DNA of 64,000 nt, taken from the NCBI GenBank assembly GCA_947176375.1, contig CAMWQM010000002.1, forward strand, positions 62,001-126,000. The letters run 5' to 3'. How positions within the stretch are numbered: position 1 is the stretch's first letter; every line of letters starts with the position of its first letter. Below, in pieces: positions 1-9,310 of the stretch. The position numbers and the translations under genes are program-made. Under the pieces are notes generated by a model, which did no database searches, was not told the DNA's origin, and saw only the letters and a list, made by a program, of their open reading frames with translations. This DNA comes from an uncultured Helicobacteraceae bacterium. Lineage in GTDB: Bacteria; Campylobacterota; Campylobacteria; Campylobacterales; Helicobacteraceae.

Positions 1-2402
1 ATGCTACAAATAGAATGTTGAGCGAAAAAGTTGCTTTTGGCGATAAAAGTTTTAAAATCAAATCAAATAGCATAAGCAAAATGAATAATGATAAGGCAGA
101 TTCTACTTCTATTATCGATGGTTTTATAGAATATAGTGGGAAGGAGATTCCATTTGAGCTAATAGGTGGTAGCGGAATTGGCGAGGATAAGATTATTAGC
201 ATTGATGATAATGTTGATATTATAATGAATTGGGGTGCTAGAGAGATTATGCTAGATTTTTCAATCAAGCTTGATGATTTCATCTTGAAGCGATACCCCG
301 GCTCAATGGCACCATCATCTTATGAATCTAAAATTACTCTTTTTGATAAAGCAAAAGATTTGACTATGCCCTATGAGATATATATGAATCATACGCTTGA
401 TTATAAAGGTTATAGATTCTTTCAATCTTCCTATGATGCAGATGAGGGTGGGACAATCTTAAGTGTGAATAATGACCCAGGTAAGATTCCAACCTATCTT
501 GGCTATATTTTGTTAGTGATTGGTTCAGTTTGGATTCTATTTGCTTCTAATTCTAGGTTTAAGAAATTAAGTAGATTCTTGCAGTCTCAAAATATTTATA
601 GCCTTATTTTTATAGCCTTATTTATTGGCTTTAATTTGCCGCTAAATGCGCAAGAAAAAGCAGAATCTAATACAACCAAAATAGAATCTAAACCTAGCGA
701 GATAGAATCCAAATCTAATCTCTCCACTTCTAGCAATATTAATTCAATAGAATCTAGCGTGGTTAATCATCTTGATTTGTTGAAAAATAACTCCAAAGAG
801 CACGCAAAGCTTTTTGGGGAGTTGCAGATTCAAGATTTTGGCGGGAGGGTTAAGCCGCTTGATACATTAGCTAGTGATTTTGTGCATAAAATCACAAAGA
901 AAAATAATTTTCTAGGATTTAGTAATACACAAATCATATTAGGAATGTTAGTTTATCCAAATGAATGGAAATATGTGAAAATGATAAAGGTCTCTACACC
1001 GCAGTTAAAGGAGATTCTAGGAGTTGATGAAAATAGTAGTCATGTGTCTTTTATGGATTTGTTAGAAGATAGCGGGGCATATAAACTTACAAATTATGCA
1101 GAGGAGGCAAATAGAAAGAAACCGCAAGAGCGAAGTAAATTTGATAATGATGTGTTAGATGTCGATGAGCGAATAAATCTAGCTTATGGAATTTATACTG
1201 CAACGTTTTTAAAAATGCTTCCCGTCCCGCAAAGTGGTGAAATGTGGCTATCACCTATGGATATGTTAGATTTTAGTGGAGAGGAATTAAGAGCAAAAAT
1301 AGAAAATCTACTGCAAAACTATTTTAGTGGTGTTGATGAAGGTGTTTTAGATAATAATTGGGCTAAAGCAAATGAGGCGTTAGAAGCGATTAAAACCTAT
1401 CAAAAAGAAAATAGCATAGAGGCACTTTATCTTAATGAAAGTAAGCTAAATGCTGAAATTTTCTTAAACAATACAAATATTTTTAAGCAATTAATCTTGC
1501 CATACCTCGCAATTGGCTTGCTTTCATTTATATTAGTTTTTGTGTATATTTTTAGACCAAAACCTAGTATTAAAAAAGCATTGAAATTATTATACTATTT
1601 ATCAGTTTTTGTAGTAGCCTTGCATTTACTCGCATTGCTTTTAAGGTGGTATGTGTCAAATCATGCTCCTTGGAGCAATGCTTATGAATCTATGCTCTAT
1701 GTCGCATTTACCGCTGGAGTGGCTGGAGTGATATTCTTTAGAAAATCATATTTGGCTATTTCTGCCTCTGTATTTTTAGCAGGAATCTCGCTTTTTGTAG
1801 CAAATCTCGGATTTATGGATCCGCAAATTGGCAATCTAGTGCCTGTGTTAAAATCATATTGGCTAAATATTCATGTATCAGTGATTATTGCTAGTTATGG
1901 ATTTCTTGGGCTTTGCTTTTTACTTGGGATAATCACATTATTATTATTTTTAATCCGAAAGCCGAATCTTTCAAAAGTAGATTCCATAATCAACTCAATC
2001 ACTGCGATAAATGAAATGTCTATGATTCTTGGGCTTGCATTGCTTTGTGTAGGGAATTTTTTAGGTGCTGTTTGGGCAAATGAATCTTGGGGTAGATATT
2101 GGGGCTGGGACCCAAAGGAAACTTGGGCATTGGCATCAATTGGTATTTATGCTATTATTTTGCATTTACGATTTATATTTAGAAAAAACTTACAATATAT
2201 TTTCGCAGCTTCTAGTGTAGTAGGATTTTTTAGTATTTTAATGACATTTTTTGGAGTGAATTACTATTTATCTGGGCTTCATTCTTATGCAGGTGGAGAC
2301 CCGCTACCTATTCCTATATTTTTATATTTTATGGTTGGAATCGTAATTGCTTTAATCGTATTTGCGTTTTTTAAAAAAAATATGGAATCTATGAAAGTCT
2401 AA
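1..2402 (+). CDS. ccsBA: CcsBA cytochrome c synthase, 5'-truncated by window
   Basis: System II cytochrome c maturation protein that exports haem and attaches it to CXXCH apocytochromes on the periplasmic side. The frame is open to the left edge of the window, so the true start and the N-terminal ResB membrane segments lie outside; the ATG at 15 is internal. What remains is the end of the ResB-like (CcsB) part with its periplasmic region and then a CcsA half with many hydrophobic segments. The haem-binding WWD signature is seen as WGRYWGWDPKETWAL (about 2087-2131), flanked by candidate haem-ligand histidines in HVSVIIASYG and ILHLRFIF. Between the halves (about 650-770) is a Ser/Lys/Glu-rich linker with repeated IESK units. 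The fused architecture is typical of Campylobacterota. It serves the c-type cytochromes encoded at ccoO, ccoP and petC in this window. Confidence 0.93.
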   Translation, partial: ATNRMLSEKVAFGDKSFKIKSNSISKMNNDKADSTSIIDGFIEYSGKEIPFELIGGSGIGEDKIISIDDNVDIIMNWGAREIMLDFSIKLDDFILKRYPGSMAPSSYESKITLFDKAKDLTMPYEIYMNHTLDYKGYRFFQSSYDADEGGTILSVNNDPGKIPTYLGYILLVIGSVWILFASNSRFKKLSRFLQSQNIYSLIFIALFIGFNLPLNAQEKAESNTTKIESKPSEIESKSNLSTSSNINSIESSVVNHLDLLKNNSKEHAKLFGELQIQDFGGRVKPLDTLASDFVHKITKKNNFLGFSNTQIILGMLVYPNEWKYVKMIKVSTPQLKEILGVDENSSHVSFMDLLEDSGAYKLTNYAEEANRKKPQERSKFDNDVLDVDERINLAYGIYTATFLKMLPVPQSGEMWLSPMDMLDFSGEELRAKIENLLQNYFSGVDEGVLDNNWAKANEALEAIKTYQKENSIEALYLNESKLNAEIFLNNTNIFKQLILPYLAIGLLSFILVFVYIFRPKPSIKKALKLLYYLSVFVVALHLLALLLRWYVSNHAPWSNAYESMLYVAFTAGVAGVIFFRKSYLAISASVFLAGISLFVANLGFMDPQIGNLVPVLKSYWLNIHVSVIIASYGFLGLCFLLGIITLLLFLIRKPNLSKVDSIINSITAINEMSMILGLALLCVGNFLGAVWANESWGRYWGWDPKETWALASIGIYAIILHLRFIFRKNLQYIFAASSVVGFFSILMTFFGVNYYLSGLHSYAGGDPLPIPIFLYFMVGIVIALIVFAFFKKNMESMKV

Positions 2403-2427
2403 AATTTATTTAAACAGGGGAATTGTA

Positions 2428-4524
2428 ATGAAAAAATTTTTATTATGGCTACTTATAATAATCGCCATTATCTTGGCTGTGGCATATGTGATACTATTTA
2501 CTTCATTTGGAAATGGAATCTTAAAACCACACATAGAAAAGCAGATCAATAAATACTCACCGCTTGAAGTGAAACTTGATATATTTAAATTGCGTATTAA
2601 TAGCTTTGAATTCTCTTTAAGTTCAATGGATAATATTTTTGTTGATTCTTCTGGCACATTTTCGCTTTTAAGTCAAAATATTGATGGAATCTTGAATATT
2701 TTGATTAAAAAACCATCAAATATTAAAGAGCTTGAGAGTGCTGGAATAAAGCTTGGCGATGATTTTTTAATAGAAAATGTTATTCGTGGGAAGTTTAGTG
2801 ATATTATTATTAATACAAGCAGTAATATCGCAGGTGGGACAATTAGAATAGATACGCAAATAGCGAGCTTCTCACCAAAGAAAATCATTGCAAATATAAA
2901 TAATATTAATATAGCAAATTTATTAAATATGCTAGGACAGAAAGCCTATGCAGATGGTAAATTCAATTTGGTTGCAAATATTGATGGAGATTCAAATCTT
3001 AATTTTGTAGGAAATGCAAATGCCACAATAGCAGATGGTAGTGTTTCAAAAGCCCTAGTTAAGCAGGATTTTAATCTAAATATACCTGACACTAATTTTA
3101 TAGTAAATCTAGTGGGGGATTTTGATGGGAGTAATGTAAAGCATAGGCTAGAGTTTTTATCAAATATAGGAGAGATTAATTCTAGCGGTAGCACGACAAT
3201 TCCATATTTAAAAACAGATTCTACTTATGATATAAATATAGAGAATCTCTCACCATTAACACCATTTGCAGGAATGCCACTTAAAGGAAGCTTTAGAACA
3301 AATGGAAAGATTATTGGAAATTCCACTTGGCTAAATATTGATGGTTTTACAGATTTTGCTCAAGGAGATACTGCATATTCTATCTCATTGGAGCAATACA
3401 CAAAGCCAAAAGACGCATTAGTTACTATAAAAAATGTAAAAATTGAAGAAGTTTTAGCAACATTAATGAAGCCTATTTATGTGGAAGGTATGCTAAATGC
3501 AAATATAGATTTAAAGGGAATCTCAAATAGCGTAGATGGATATTATAATCACAAAGTTATTGGAAATGCTAAAAAAGGCGTGATAAAGAAAGAATTTGAT
3601 TTAGATATTCCTAGTGATATGCCTTTTAATCATAATGCAAAAATTACATTTAATAAAGGTATTGGATTGATAAACGCAGATATTATAAGCGATATTGCAA
3701 ATGCTAATATTAATAATACGATTTTAAATATTGAAAATACCTCGATAGAAGCACCATATACGATAAATATAAAAGATTTAAAAAAAATAGCTTTCCTCAC
3801 AGGCAGAGAACTAAAGGGAAATATAACAGCTAATGGAAAAGTTAAATATAGCTCTCCTAGTGTGATTTATGCGGATTTTAACTCAGAATTATTTGGTGGC
3901 TCTGTGAATGCGACTTTAAATAATAATTTAGCAAATATTATTATTAAGAATATGAATTCTATGGGTGTGCTTGATATGCTTCAATTTAAGCAATTCTTTC
4001 AATCAAGTATAAGTGGAAATATCAAGTATGATGCTATTACGCAGAAAGGGAATCTTGAGTTAATCGTTGATAAGGGCTCATTTACGCCAAATAAGCTAAC
4101 AAATTTATTGCAAAACACTTTAAATTTTGATGCTACAAGAGAAATTTATGACAATATAAAAATAACGGGCTCTATTAATAAAAAGACAATCAATGCAAAC
4201 CTTGATATGTTAAGCAATAACACTAGCCTAACTTCAAAAAATGCAAAAATTGATTTTGAACAAGATAATATTAATGCTTATTTAATGCTAAAAGTGCAAA
4301 AATACGAGTTAGGAGCGACACTCAAAGGAAATGTTGGCTCTCCTAGCATTTCTCTTGATACTGAAAAGTTAGTAAAAGATACTATTAAAAATGTTTTGGA
4401 TAATCCAAAAGTAAGAGAGCAGACTGATAAAATAGAGCAAAAGATTGAAGAGCAGAAAGACAAGGTAAAAGATAAGATAGATAATGCAATCACAGATGGA
4501 CTAAATAAATTATTTAACAAATGA
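2428..4524 (+). CDS. AsmA/TamB-like envelope protein, function unknown
   Basis: A 698-residue protein with one N-terminal membrane anchor (residues 4-28, MKKFLLWLLIIIAIILAVAY at the start) and a long, repetitive, beta-rich, Asn/Ile/Asp-rich region. Short recurring units such as NINIxNL and ADGKFNL resemble AsmA, YhdP and TamB proteins, which form long periplasmic grooves for lipid transfer between membranes. The last 45 residues are a charged helix rich in Lys and Glu (REQTDKIEQKIEEQKDKVKD), a likely coiled coil. It begins 25 nt after ccsBA with a plausible ribosome site (ACAGGGG before the ATG) and may be cotranscribed. The family call rests on architecture only; I recognise no catalytic motif. 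A DUF748-type protein is an alternative. Confidence 0.6.
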   Translation: MKKFLLWLLIIIAIILAVAYVILFTSFGNGILKPHIEKQINKYSPLEVKLDIFKLRINSFEFSLSSMDNIFVDSSGTFSLLSQNIDGILNILIKKPSNIKELESAGIKLGDDFLIENVIRGKFSDIIINTSSNIAGGTIRIDTQIASFSPKKIIANINNINIANLLNMLGQKAYADGKFNLVANIDGDSNLNFVGNANATIADGSVSKALVKQDFNLNIPDTNFIVNLVGDFDGSNVKHRLEFLSNIGEINSSGSTTIPYLKTDSTYDINIENLSPLTPFAGMPLKGSFRTNGKIIGNSTWLNIDGFTDFAQGDTAYSISLEQYTKPKDALVTIKNVKIEEVLATLMKPIYVEGMLNANIDLKGISNSVDGYYNHKVIGNAKKGVIKKEFDLDIPSDMPFNHNAKITFNKGIGLINADIISDIANANINNTILNIENTSIEAPYTINIKDLKKIAFLTGRELKGNITANGKVKYSSPSVIYADFNSELFGGSVNATLNNNLANIIIKNMNSMGVLDMLQFKQFFQSSISGNIKYDAITQKGNLELIVDKGSFTPNKLTNLLQNTLNFDATREIYDNIKITGSINKKTINANLDMLSNNTSLTSKNAKIDFEQDNINAYLMLKVQKYELGATLKGNVGSPSISLDTEKLVKDTIKNVLDNPKVREQTDKIEQKIEEQKDKVKDKIDNAITDGLNKLFNK

Positions 4525-4551
4525 AAATATTGCTAGATTCTATCTTTCTTG

Positions 4552-4578
4552 TTTTAGAATCTATTTTAGATTCTAAAA
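4552..4578 (+). terminator. 12-bp hairpin made of an inverted TAGATTCTA pair
   Basis: A perfect inverted repeat with 12-base arms at 4552-4563 and 4567-4578 and a TTT loop lies 28 nt after the stop of the AsmA-like gene. Each arm contains the word TAGAATCTA / TAGATTCTA that is frequent across this window. The position fits a transcription terminator, but no clear T-tract follows. Confidence 0.55.
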
Positions 4579-4669
4579 ACTTGTGTTTTGCTTATGATAG
4601 ATTCTGTAGCTTTTATTGCAAAGATTTTTCCATTATCACCCTAAAATCACTTTTTTGCAAATTACACAA

Positions 4670-5578
4670 ATGACACATAAATCTGTTTTATTAAATGAAG
4701 TTGTAGATTTTTTCAAAGATTGCAGCGGAATTATTGTAGATTCCACGCTTGGACTTGGCGGACATTCATATGAATTACTAAAAAATAATAAAAATATACA
4801 AATTATAGGAATTGATAGAGATGTTGCCTCTTTAAACTTTGCAAAAGAAAGGTTAAGTGAGTTTAGTACTAGATTTAGTTGTATTAAAAGTAATTTTAGC
4901 TCTGGTATAAAAAAAATCATAGAAGAAAATCAAAATATTAGCGGAATCCTAGCTGATATAGGTGTCTCATCTCCGCAGTTTGATAATTTAGAACGTGGTT
5001 TTAGCTTTGAGAGTGAGAGCTTGGATATGAGAATGGATTTGGATACCACTATTAATGCAGAGATTATTGTAAATTCATATTCAAAAGATGAGCTAAATAG
5101 AATCTTTTTTGAATATGGCGAGATAAAAAATCCAAATATCTATACAAAACTAATTTTAGATTATCGCAAGAATAAAATGATTACAAGTGCTAGAGAAATA
5201 AGCAACCTAATTGCAAATAATTTTAAAGCCAATAGTAGAATCCACCCTGCTACATTAATATTTCAAGCTTTACGTATAGAAGTGAATAATGAGCTAGGAG
5301 AATTGAGAGATTTTCTTAAAAATATAGAGAATTTAAAATCTACAAAAATTGCTATAATTTCATTTCATTCACTAGAAGATAGGATAGTAAAAGAAACTTT
5401 TAAGAAGTGGATTAAAGATTGTTGTTGTGAGGCAAATGTAATGAAATGTGAATGTGGGAATAATAATGCAAGAGGTGTAATTATAAATAAAAAGCCAATT
5501 ATTCCAACAAACTCAGAGATTGCTTACAATAGACGCTCAAGAAGTGCTAAAATGAGGTGTTTTAGATTTAATGAATAA
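4670..5578 (+). CDS. rsmH: 16S rRNA (cytosine-1402-N4)-methyltransferase RsmH
   Basis: S-adenosylmethionine-dependent enzyme that methylates N4 of C1402 in the decoding centre of 16S rRNA. Seen: an N-terminal THKSVLLNEVV, the SAM-binding LGLGGHSYELL, GILADIGVSSPQFD, and a late SFHSLEDRIVK, in the order expected of MraW/RsmH. I chose the ATG at 4670 (302 codons, near the usual family length) rather than 4616, because the family begins at this THKSVLL sequence. No strong ribosome site is visible upstream. The end overlaps the next gene by 8 nt, the arrangement in which many bacteria place ftsL after mraW. Confidence 0.95.
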   Translation: MTHKSVLLNEVVDFFKDCSGIIVDSTLGLGGHSYELLKNNKNIQIIGIDRDVASLNFAKERLSEFSTRFSCIKSNFSSGIKKIIEENQNISGILADIGVSSPQFDNLERGFSFESESLDMRMDLDTTINAEIIVNSYSKDELNRIFFEYGEIKNPNIYTKLILDYRKNKMITSAREISNLIANNFKANSRIHPATLIFQALRIEVNNELGELRDFLKNIENLKSTKIAIISFHSLEDRIVKETFKKWIKDCCCEANVMKCECGNNNARGVIINKKPIIPTNSEIAYNRRSRSAKMRCFRFNE

Positions 5579-6020
5579 CAAGGATAATCAAAATAAAGAT
5601 TATTTAGATGATTTTGGGCTTTATGCAACAAAAGATTCCAAAGATAATCCATACAAATCGCAAGAATATGATTTGTATAGTCAAATATTAAAAGAGCCAA
5701 TAGTAGATGAAAAGCAGGACAAAATAATTATAAACAATACCACGAGCATTAGAAACGAAGAAAAAGAGATGCTTTTGGAAAAAGATGAAAATACAAAAGA
5801 TATAGGAATGCTGTTTTTGGGATTTGGAATATTATTTTTCGTGCTAATTGTTTTTATGCCACAAATTTATCTTGCAAATAATATTTATTATGCAAGCAAG
5901 AATATAAACTATTTGAGAGCACAAAAAGAAGCTTTGATAGATGAAAATATGCAATTACAGCAAAAACTAGAAAATAAAAAATTTAATTTTCTCACTTTAG
6001 AAATTGATGAGATAGAGTGA
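5571..6020 (+). CDS. small bitopic membrane protein, FtsL-like by position
   Basis: A 149-residue protein with an acidic, Asp/Lys-rich N-terminal cytoplasmic part, one membrane helix (about residues 80-105, within GMLFLGFGILFFVLIVFMPQ) and a C-terminal helix with heptad-like spacing (NINYLRAQKEALIDENMQLQ). This shape matches FtsL/FtsB divisome proteins, and it directly follows and overlaps rsmH, the usual ftsL position. FtsL sequences diverge so strongly that no motif decides it; the FtsL idea is inference from shape and synteny. The N-terminal cytoplasmic tail is longer than in E. coli FtsL. No pbp or murE gene follows, so the classic dcw cluster is broken here. Confidence 0.72.
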   Translation: MNNKDNQNKDYLDDFGLYATKDSKDNPYKSQEYDLYSQILKEPIVDEKQDKIIINNTTSIRNEEKEMLLEKDENTKDIGMLFLGFGILFFVLIVFMPQIYLANNIYYASKNINYLRAQKEALIDENMQLQQKLENKKFNFLTLEIDEIE

Positions 6021-6826
6021 GGATTTAGCTTTATTTGTGTGTTTAATTTTTTAGAAACTACATAAAATAGATTTTGCATTGTTTTAGATTTTTTCATAAT
6101 TTTGCATAGAATAAAAATTTTAATATAGATTCTAAAATAAAAAAGATTCCATTTGGTTTTGATGTAGCAAATGTATATGGCAAAAGTTTTAAGAGCTATT
6201 TTTAAATTATAATGCTAGATTATTTTACTTTTTAAAAGTGATTTGATTGATGATAAGATTTAAAAAATCTCACTCTAGGTTTAAATTTTTTAATCTAGTT
6301 TGTTAGTTTTGATATTTAAAATATTGTCAATATTGCTCAAAGCATTAATATTTATTAATTCTATATTGCAAGTTTTGGCTAAATTATATGCTGATTGTAT
6401 AAAAGTATCCATTCGATACTCTATGCTATATTGAGTGCCATAATATTGCTTTGCACTGCTTTATTCCTGCAGGTTGAGAATATAATTTACATTGCACAGC
6501 TATGCAGATATTATCTTTCGTGGTGATTAATCTGTCCTTGGTTATTTGATTTTGAGTAAAATATAATTTTGAAAGTTTTTATTATTAAGTTTGGTATATT
6601 TTATATTTTTAAAAGTTTAGAGTTAAATATTTTTTAGATTCTACCCATCCTTGATTTTGCTTTTTTATTTAAAAATAATTTTAAATAATAACAAAAACAT
6701 TTCGAAAGTAATTTATGTAGATTCTATTTTATTGCCATTCAAACTAGATTCTTTATTTATTGGCAGGATTTTATTTATTTTGGGTTAAAAATTTAAAAGA
6801 TATTTACATTATTTATGTGTAAGAAT
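6021..6826. other. 806-base gap holding gene remains
   Basis: A long AT-rich stretch between the FtsL-like gene and the helicase gene, which converge here. Apart from the Mrr remains I see no intact reading frame, RNA gene or strong promoter. It looks like a decayed accessory locus. Confidence 0.6.
6290..6600 (-). pseudogene. decayed Mrr-type restriction endonuclease fragment
   Basis: On the minus strand three neighbouring frames together read like the catalytic domain of Mrr-type restriction endonucleases (Mrr_cat). One frame ends in SKSNNQG, the next gives LITTKDNICIAVQCKLYSQP, and a third gives YGTQYSIEYRMDTFIQSAYN followed by LAKTCNIELININ and a stop at 6290-6292. IAVQCK is the QxK catalytic motif, NQGxDLI is the acidic motif region, and the tail matches the usual YYG...FTxSAxxLA ending. 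At least two frameshifts separate the pieces, so it cannot make an intact enzyme. The N-terminal DNA-binding part is not recognisable. The upstream boundary is approximate. Confidence 0.68.
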
Positions 6827-8830
6827 CTAAATAAGATTCGCTTCTTTTAGAAAGATTGAAGGCTCATAGGAGGTATTTTTGGAGCTATCATTTAGTGCAA
6901 ATGAAAAGTAGAGATTTGCCTTTGCCCTTGTCGTTGCCACATAGAATAATCGTCTCTCTTCCTCTAGGCTGCCTGTCTTTGCCATTAGTTTAATATTTGG
7001 AAATCGCCCTTGCATCAAATCTATTATATACACATCTTCAAACTCAAGCCCTTTTGAAGCGTGAATTGTAAGGAGATTTACTCCCTCACCACTGCTGCTT
7101 TCTGCTCCATTTAGAGTGATTGAGTTTAGGAATCTGCCTAAATTATCATAGGATTTTGAAAGATTATAAAGCACATTTATTTTTTTATCAATAGATTCTA
7201 TATATTCGCCAATTTTAGAGGAATCTAAGCTTTTGTATTTGCTTTTTATCCTATTTATCGCAATTTCTTCTTTAATACTTTTAAGAAATTCACTCTTTAA
7301 AATATGTAAAAATAGCGAATCTAGTCCATCTTTTTGATATAAAAAAAGATTATAAAATTTATTTAGAAATACTGCACTTTTAGCATTTAGCTTTGGGTGA
7401 GAGAGCAAAATATGGGATTTAAAATTATGGCTTAAATCTTTATTAAATCTTGAGCTATCTTCTTTTATAAAATATTCATCAAAAAGTCCGAGCTGTGCGT
7501 TTTTAAACCCTCTTTTAAAAGGATTATCCATATTTTTTGGCTTTAGTAATCCGTTTTTGATATTCCCATCACCTAGATTTATTAGGCAGTCATATAGCTC
7601 TTTTGCCATTGCCTCACCAATCCCGCTTCCAAATGAAAGGATGTTCAACGTTGCCATCATATCTTTTGGATTAAAGAATAGACTTAAAATATCGATAAAT
7701 GCAGCGACTTCCCTGCTTTCAAAAAAGCTTCTAGCACCTTTTTTCTTGCAATTTATATTAAACTCCCTCAAATTTGCCTCAATATAATCTGAGCTAATGT
7801 TATTTCTAAAAATGATTGCAATGTCGCTAAGTGGTGTTTTAGATACTGAAATATGCCTTGCAATAGCCTTATATTGAGCTTGTAAGTCATCAAATTTTAG
7901 TACTTTGACTTTGGAATCTATATTGCTTTTTACCACTTCTAGTTTTTTATCATAGATTCTAGGATTATTTAGTATTACTTTATTTGCGATGTTTAAAATT
8001 GCCTCGCTTGAGCGATAATTCTTATTTAGGCTAAAGATTTTTGAATCTTTAAATCTATCCTTAAAAGATGCAATTATATTAATATCTGAGCCATTAAAAG
8101 CATAAATGCTCTGGTCATAATCTCCTACGCAAAATAGAGATTTTTTATTATATGCTGTGATTATGCTATTTTGTAAATAATTTGTATCTTGATACTCATC
8201 TACCAAAACTTCACTAAAACTAATTTTATCGCTTGTTATTCTATTTTTGTATAAAAGCAGCAAATCATCATAAGAGACATAATTATGCTCTTTCTTTGCC
8301 TCTAGAAATTCAGCAAATAAATCATCATAAATATTTGCGTATTCCTTGTGCTCATCATTTCTTTTTGTTATAAATTCTCCGAAGCTGCCAGAATGCGAAT
8401 TTATACAAAGCGACATCAAATCATATAAATAATCTGCCTTATATGGCGGATATTTGGAAATATCATTAAAGTTTCTAGCATTGTAAATACTTCTAAAAAG
8501 TGATTTTAGTTCTCGTGGCTGTTTGAGTAGAATCTCACTATGTTCTTTTAGATACCTATAAGCTACTGCATGAAAAGTCCCTGCTTCAATTTTTTTTGTA
8601 ATATCTTTGTTAAAAAAAGTTTCTAATCTCTTAATCATCTCAAATGCAGCTTTGTTTGTGAATGTAAGAAGCAGAATCTCATTAGGAGTGATATTGTTTT
8701 TAAGGAGATTTGCAATCCGTCCTACTATCGTTGATGTTTTGCCTGTGCCAGCAGATGCTATTACAAGATTATTCCCAAAATCCGCTGTGGCTGCGGCATA
8801 TTGCTCTTTATTTAAGTTTTTAAGTGGCAA
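6827..8830 (-). CDS. UvrD/Rep-family ATP-dependent DNA helicase
   Basis: Superfamily 1A 3'-5' DNA helicase for repair or replication restart. Motifs appear in order: Q motif LNKEQYAAA, Walker A ASAGTGKTST (about residues 25-34), DEYQDTN (II), GDYDQSIYAFNG (III), NYRSS (IV), LTIHASKGLEFEDVYI (V) and RRLFYVATTRAK (VI). At 667 residues it is close to Rep and UvrD size. The only start available after an in-frame stop is TTG at 8830, one base after the fliW stop, so translation is probably coupled to fliW. Helicobacter genomes carry both a rep-like and a uvrD-like gene, and I cannot say which this is, so I give no symbol. Confidence 0.92.
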   Translation of the reverse strand: MPLKNLNKEQYAAATADFGNNLVIASAGTGKTSTIVGRIANLLKNNITPNEILLLTFTNKAAFEMIKRLETFFNKDITKKIEAGTFHAVAYRYLKEHSEILLKQPRELKSLFRSIYNARNFNDISKYPPYKADYLYDLMSLCINSHSGSFGEFITKRNDEHKEYANIYDDLFAEFLEAKKEHNYVSYDDLLLLYKNRITSDKISFSEVLVDEYQDTNYLQNSIITAYNKKSLFCVGDYDQSIYAFNGSDINIIASFKDRFKDSKIFSLNKNYRSSEAILNIANKVILNNPRIYDKKLEVVKSNIDSKVKVLKFDDLQAQYKAIARHISVSKTPLSDIAIIFRNNISSDYIEANLREFNINCKKKGARSFFESREVAAFIDILSLFFNPKDMMATLNILSFGSGIGEAMAKELYDCLINLGDGNIKNGLLKPKNMDNPFKRGFKNAQLGLFDEYFIKEDSSRFNKDLSHNFKSHILLSHPKLNAKSAVFLNKFYNLFLYQKDGLDSLFLHILKSEFLKSIKEEIAINRIKSKYKSLDSSKIGEYIESIDKKINVLYNLSKSYDNLGRFLNSITLNGAESSSGEGVNLLTIHASKGLEFEDVYIIDLMQGRFPNIKLMAKTGSLEEERRLFYVATTRAKANLYFSFALNDSSKNTSYEPSIFLKEANLI

Positions 8831-8831
8831 A

Positions 8832-9209
8832 TTATTTAGAGAAATGTTTTAGAGATTCTAATTTTACAAAGTCTGGATAATCATTTGCGTTGAAATAAAC
8901 TTGCAAAGCCCTTTTGTTTGTGAGATTAAAGATTAAAGGAGCTAAAAAATTTACTTTTGAAAGCTCAAGTGGATGCTGAATTATCATCATACAATAAACT
9001 TCAAAACTGGAATCTTTTCTAAAATCAAGTAATATTTGAGAATGAAATGGCAAGGCAATCTTATATTCTCTTAAAACATATGGATTGACCAAACTCCAGC
9101 TAATACCATTTGGTGCGATTAGCGTTGCAAATATTTCATCAATTTTTTTTAATTCCAAAGTTTTTATATCTTCAAATCCCATAATTGGCGATACTATTTC
9201 AAAATTCAC
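8832..9209 (-). CDS. fliW: Flagellar assembly factor FliW
   Basis: FliW binds flagellin and antagonises CsrA, linking flagellin translation to secretion; in Helicobacter it also stabilises flagellin. The 125-residue protein has the typical start NFEIVSPIMGFED, the central FATLIAPNGISWSLVNPYVL and a FLAPLIFNLTNKRALQV-type end. The start is GTG at 9209 with AGGAA about 8 nt upstream on the minus strand. Helicobacter pylori has two FliW paralogues; I cannot say which this matches. It precedes a helicase gene with one base between them, an unusual partner. Confidence 0.86.
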   Translation of the reverse strand: MNFEIVSPIMGFEDIKTLELKKIDEIFATLIAPNGISWSLVNPYVLREYKIALPFHSQILLDFRKDSSFEVYCMMIIQHPLELSKVNFLAPLIFNLTNKRALQVYFNANDYPDFVKLESLKHFSK

Positions 9210-9310
9210 TTCTTGTTCCTAATAATTTAATATGATTTTGGATAGAATTCCAAAAAATCTTGTATTTGCTTGTAAGCAAAATCTATACCACTTTATAAAG
9301 GTTTAAAAAT

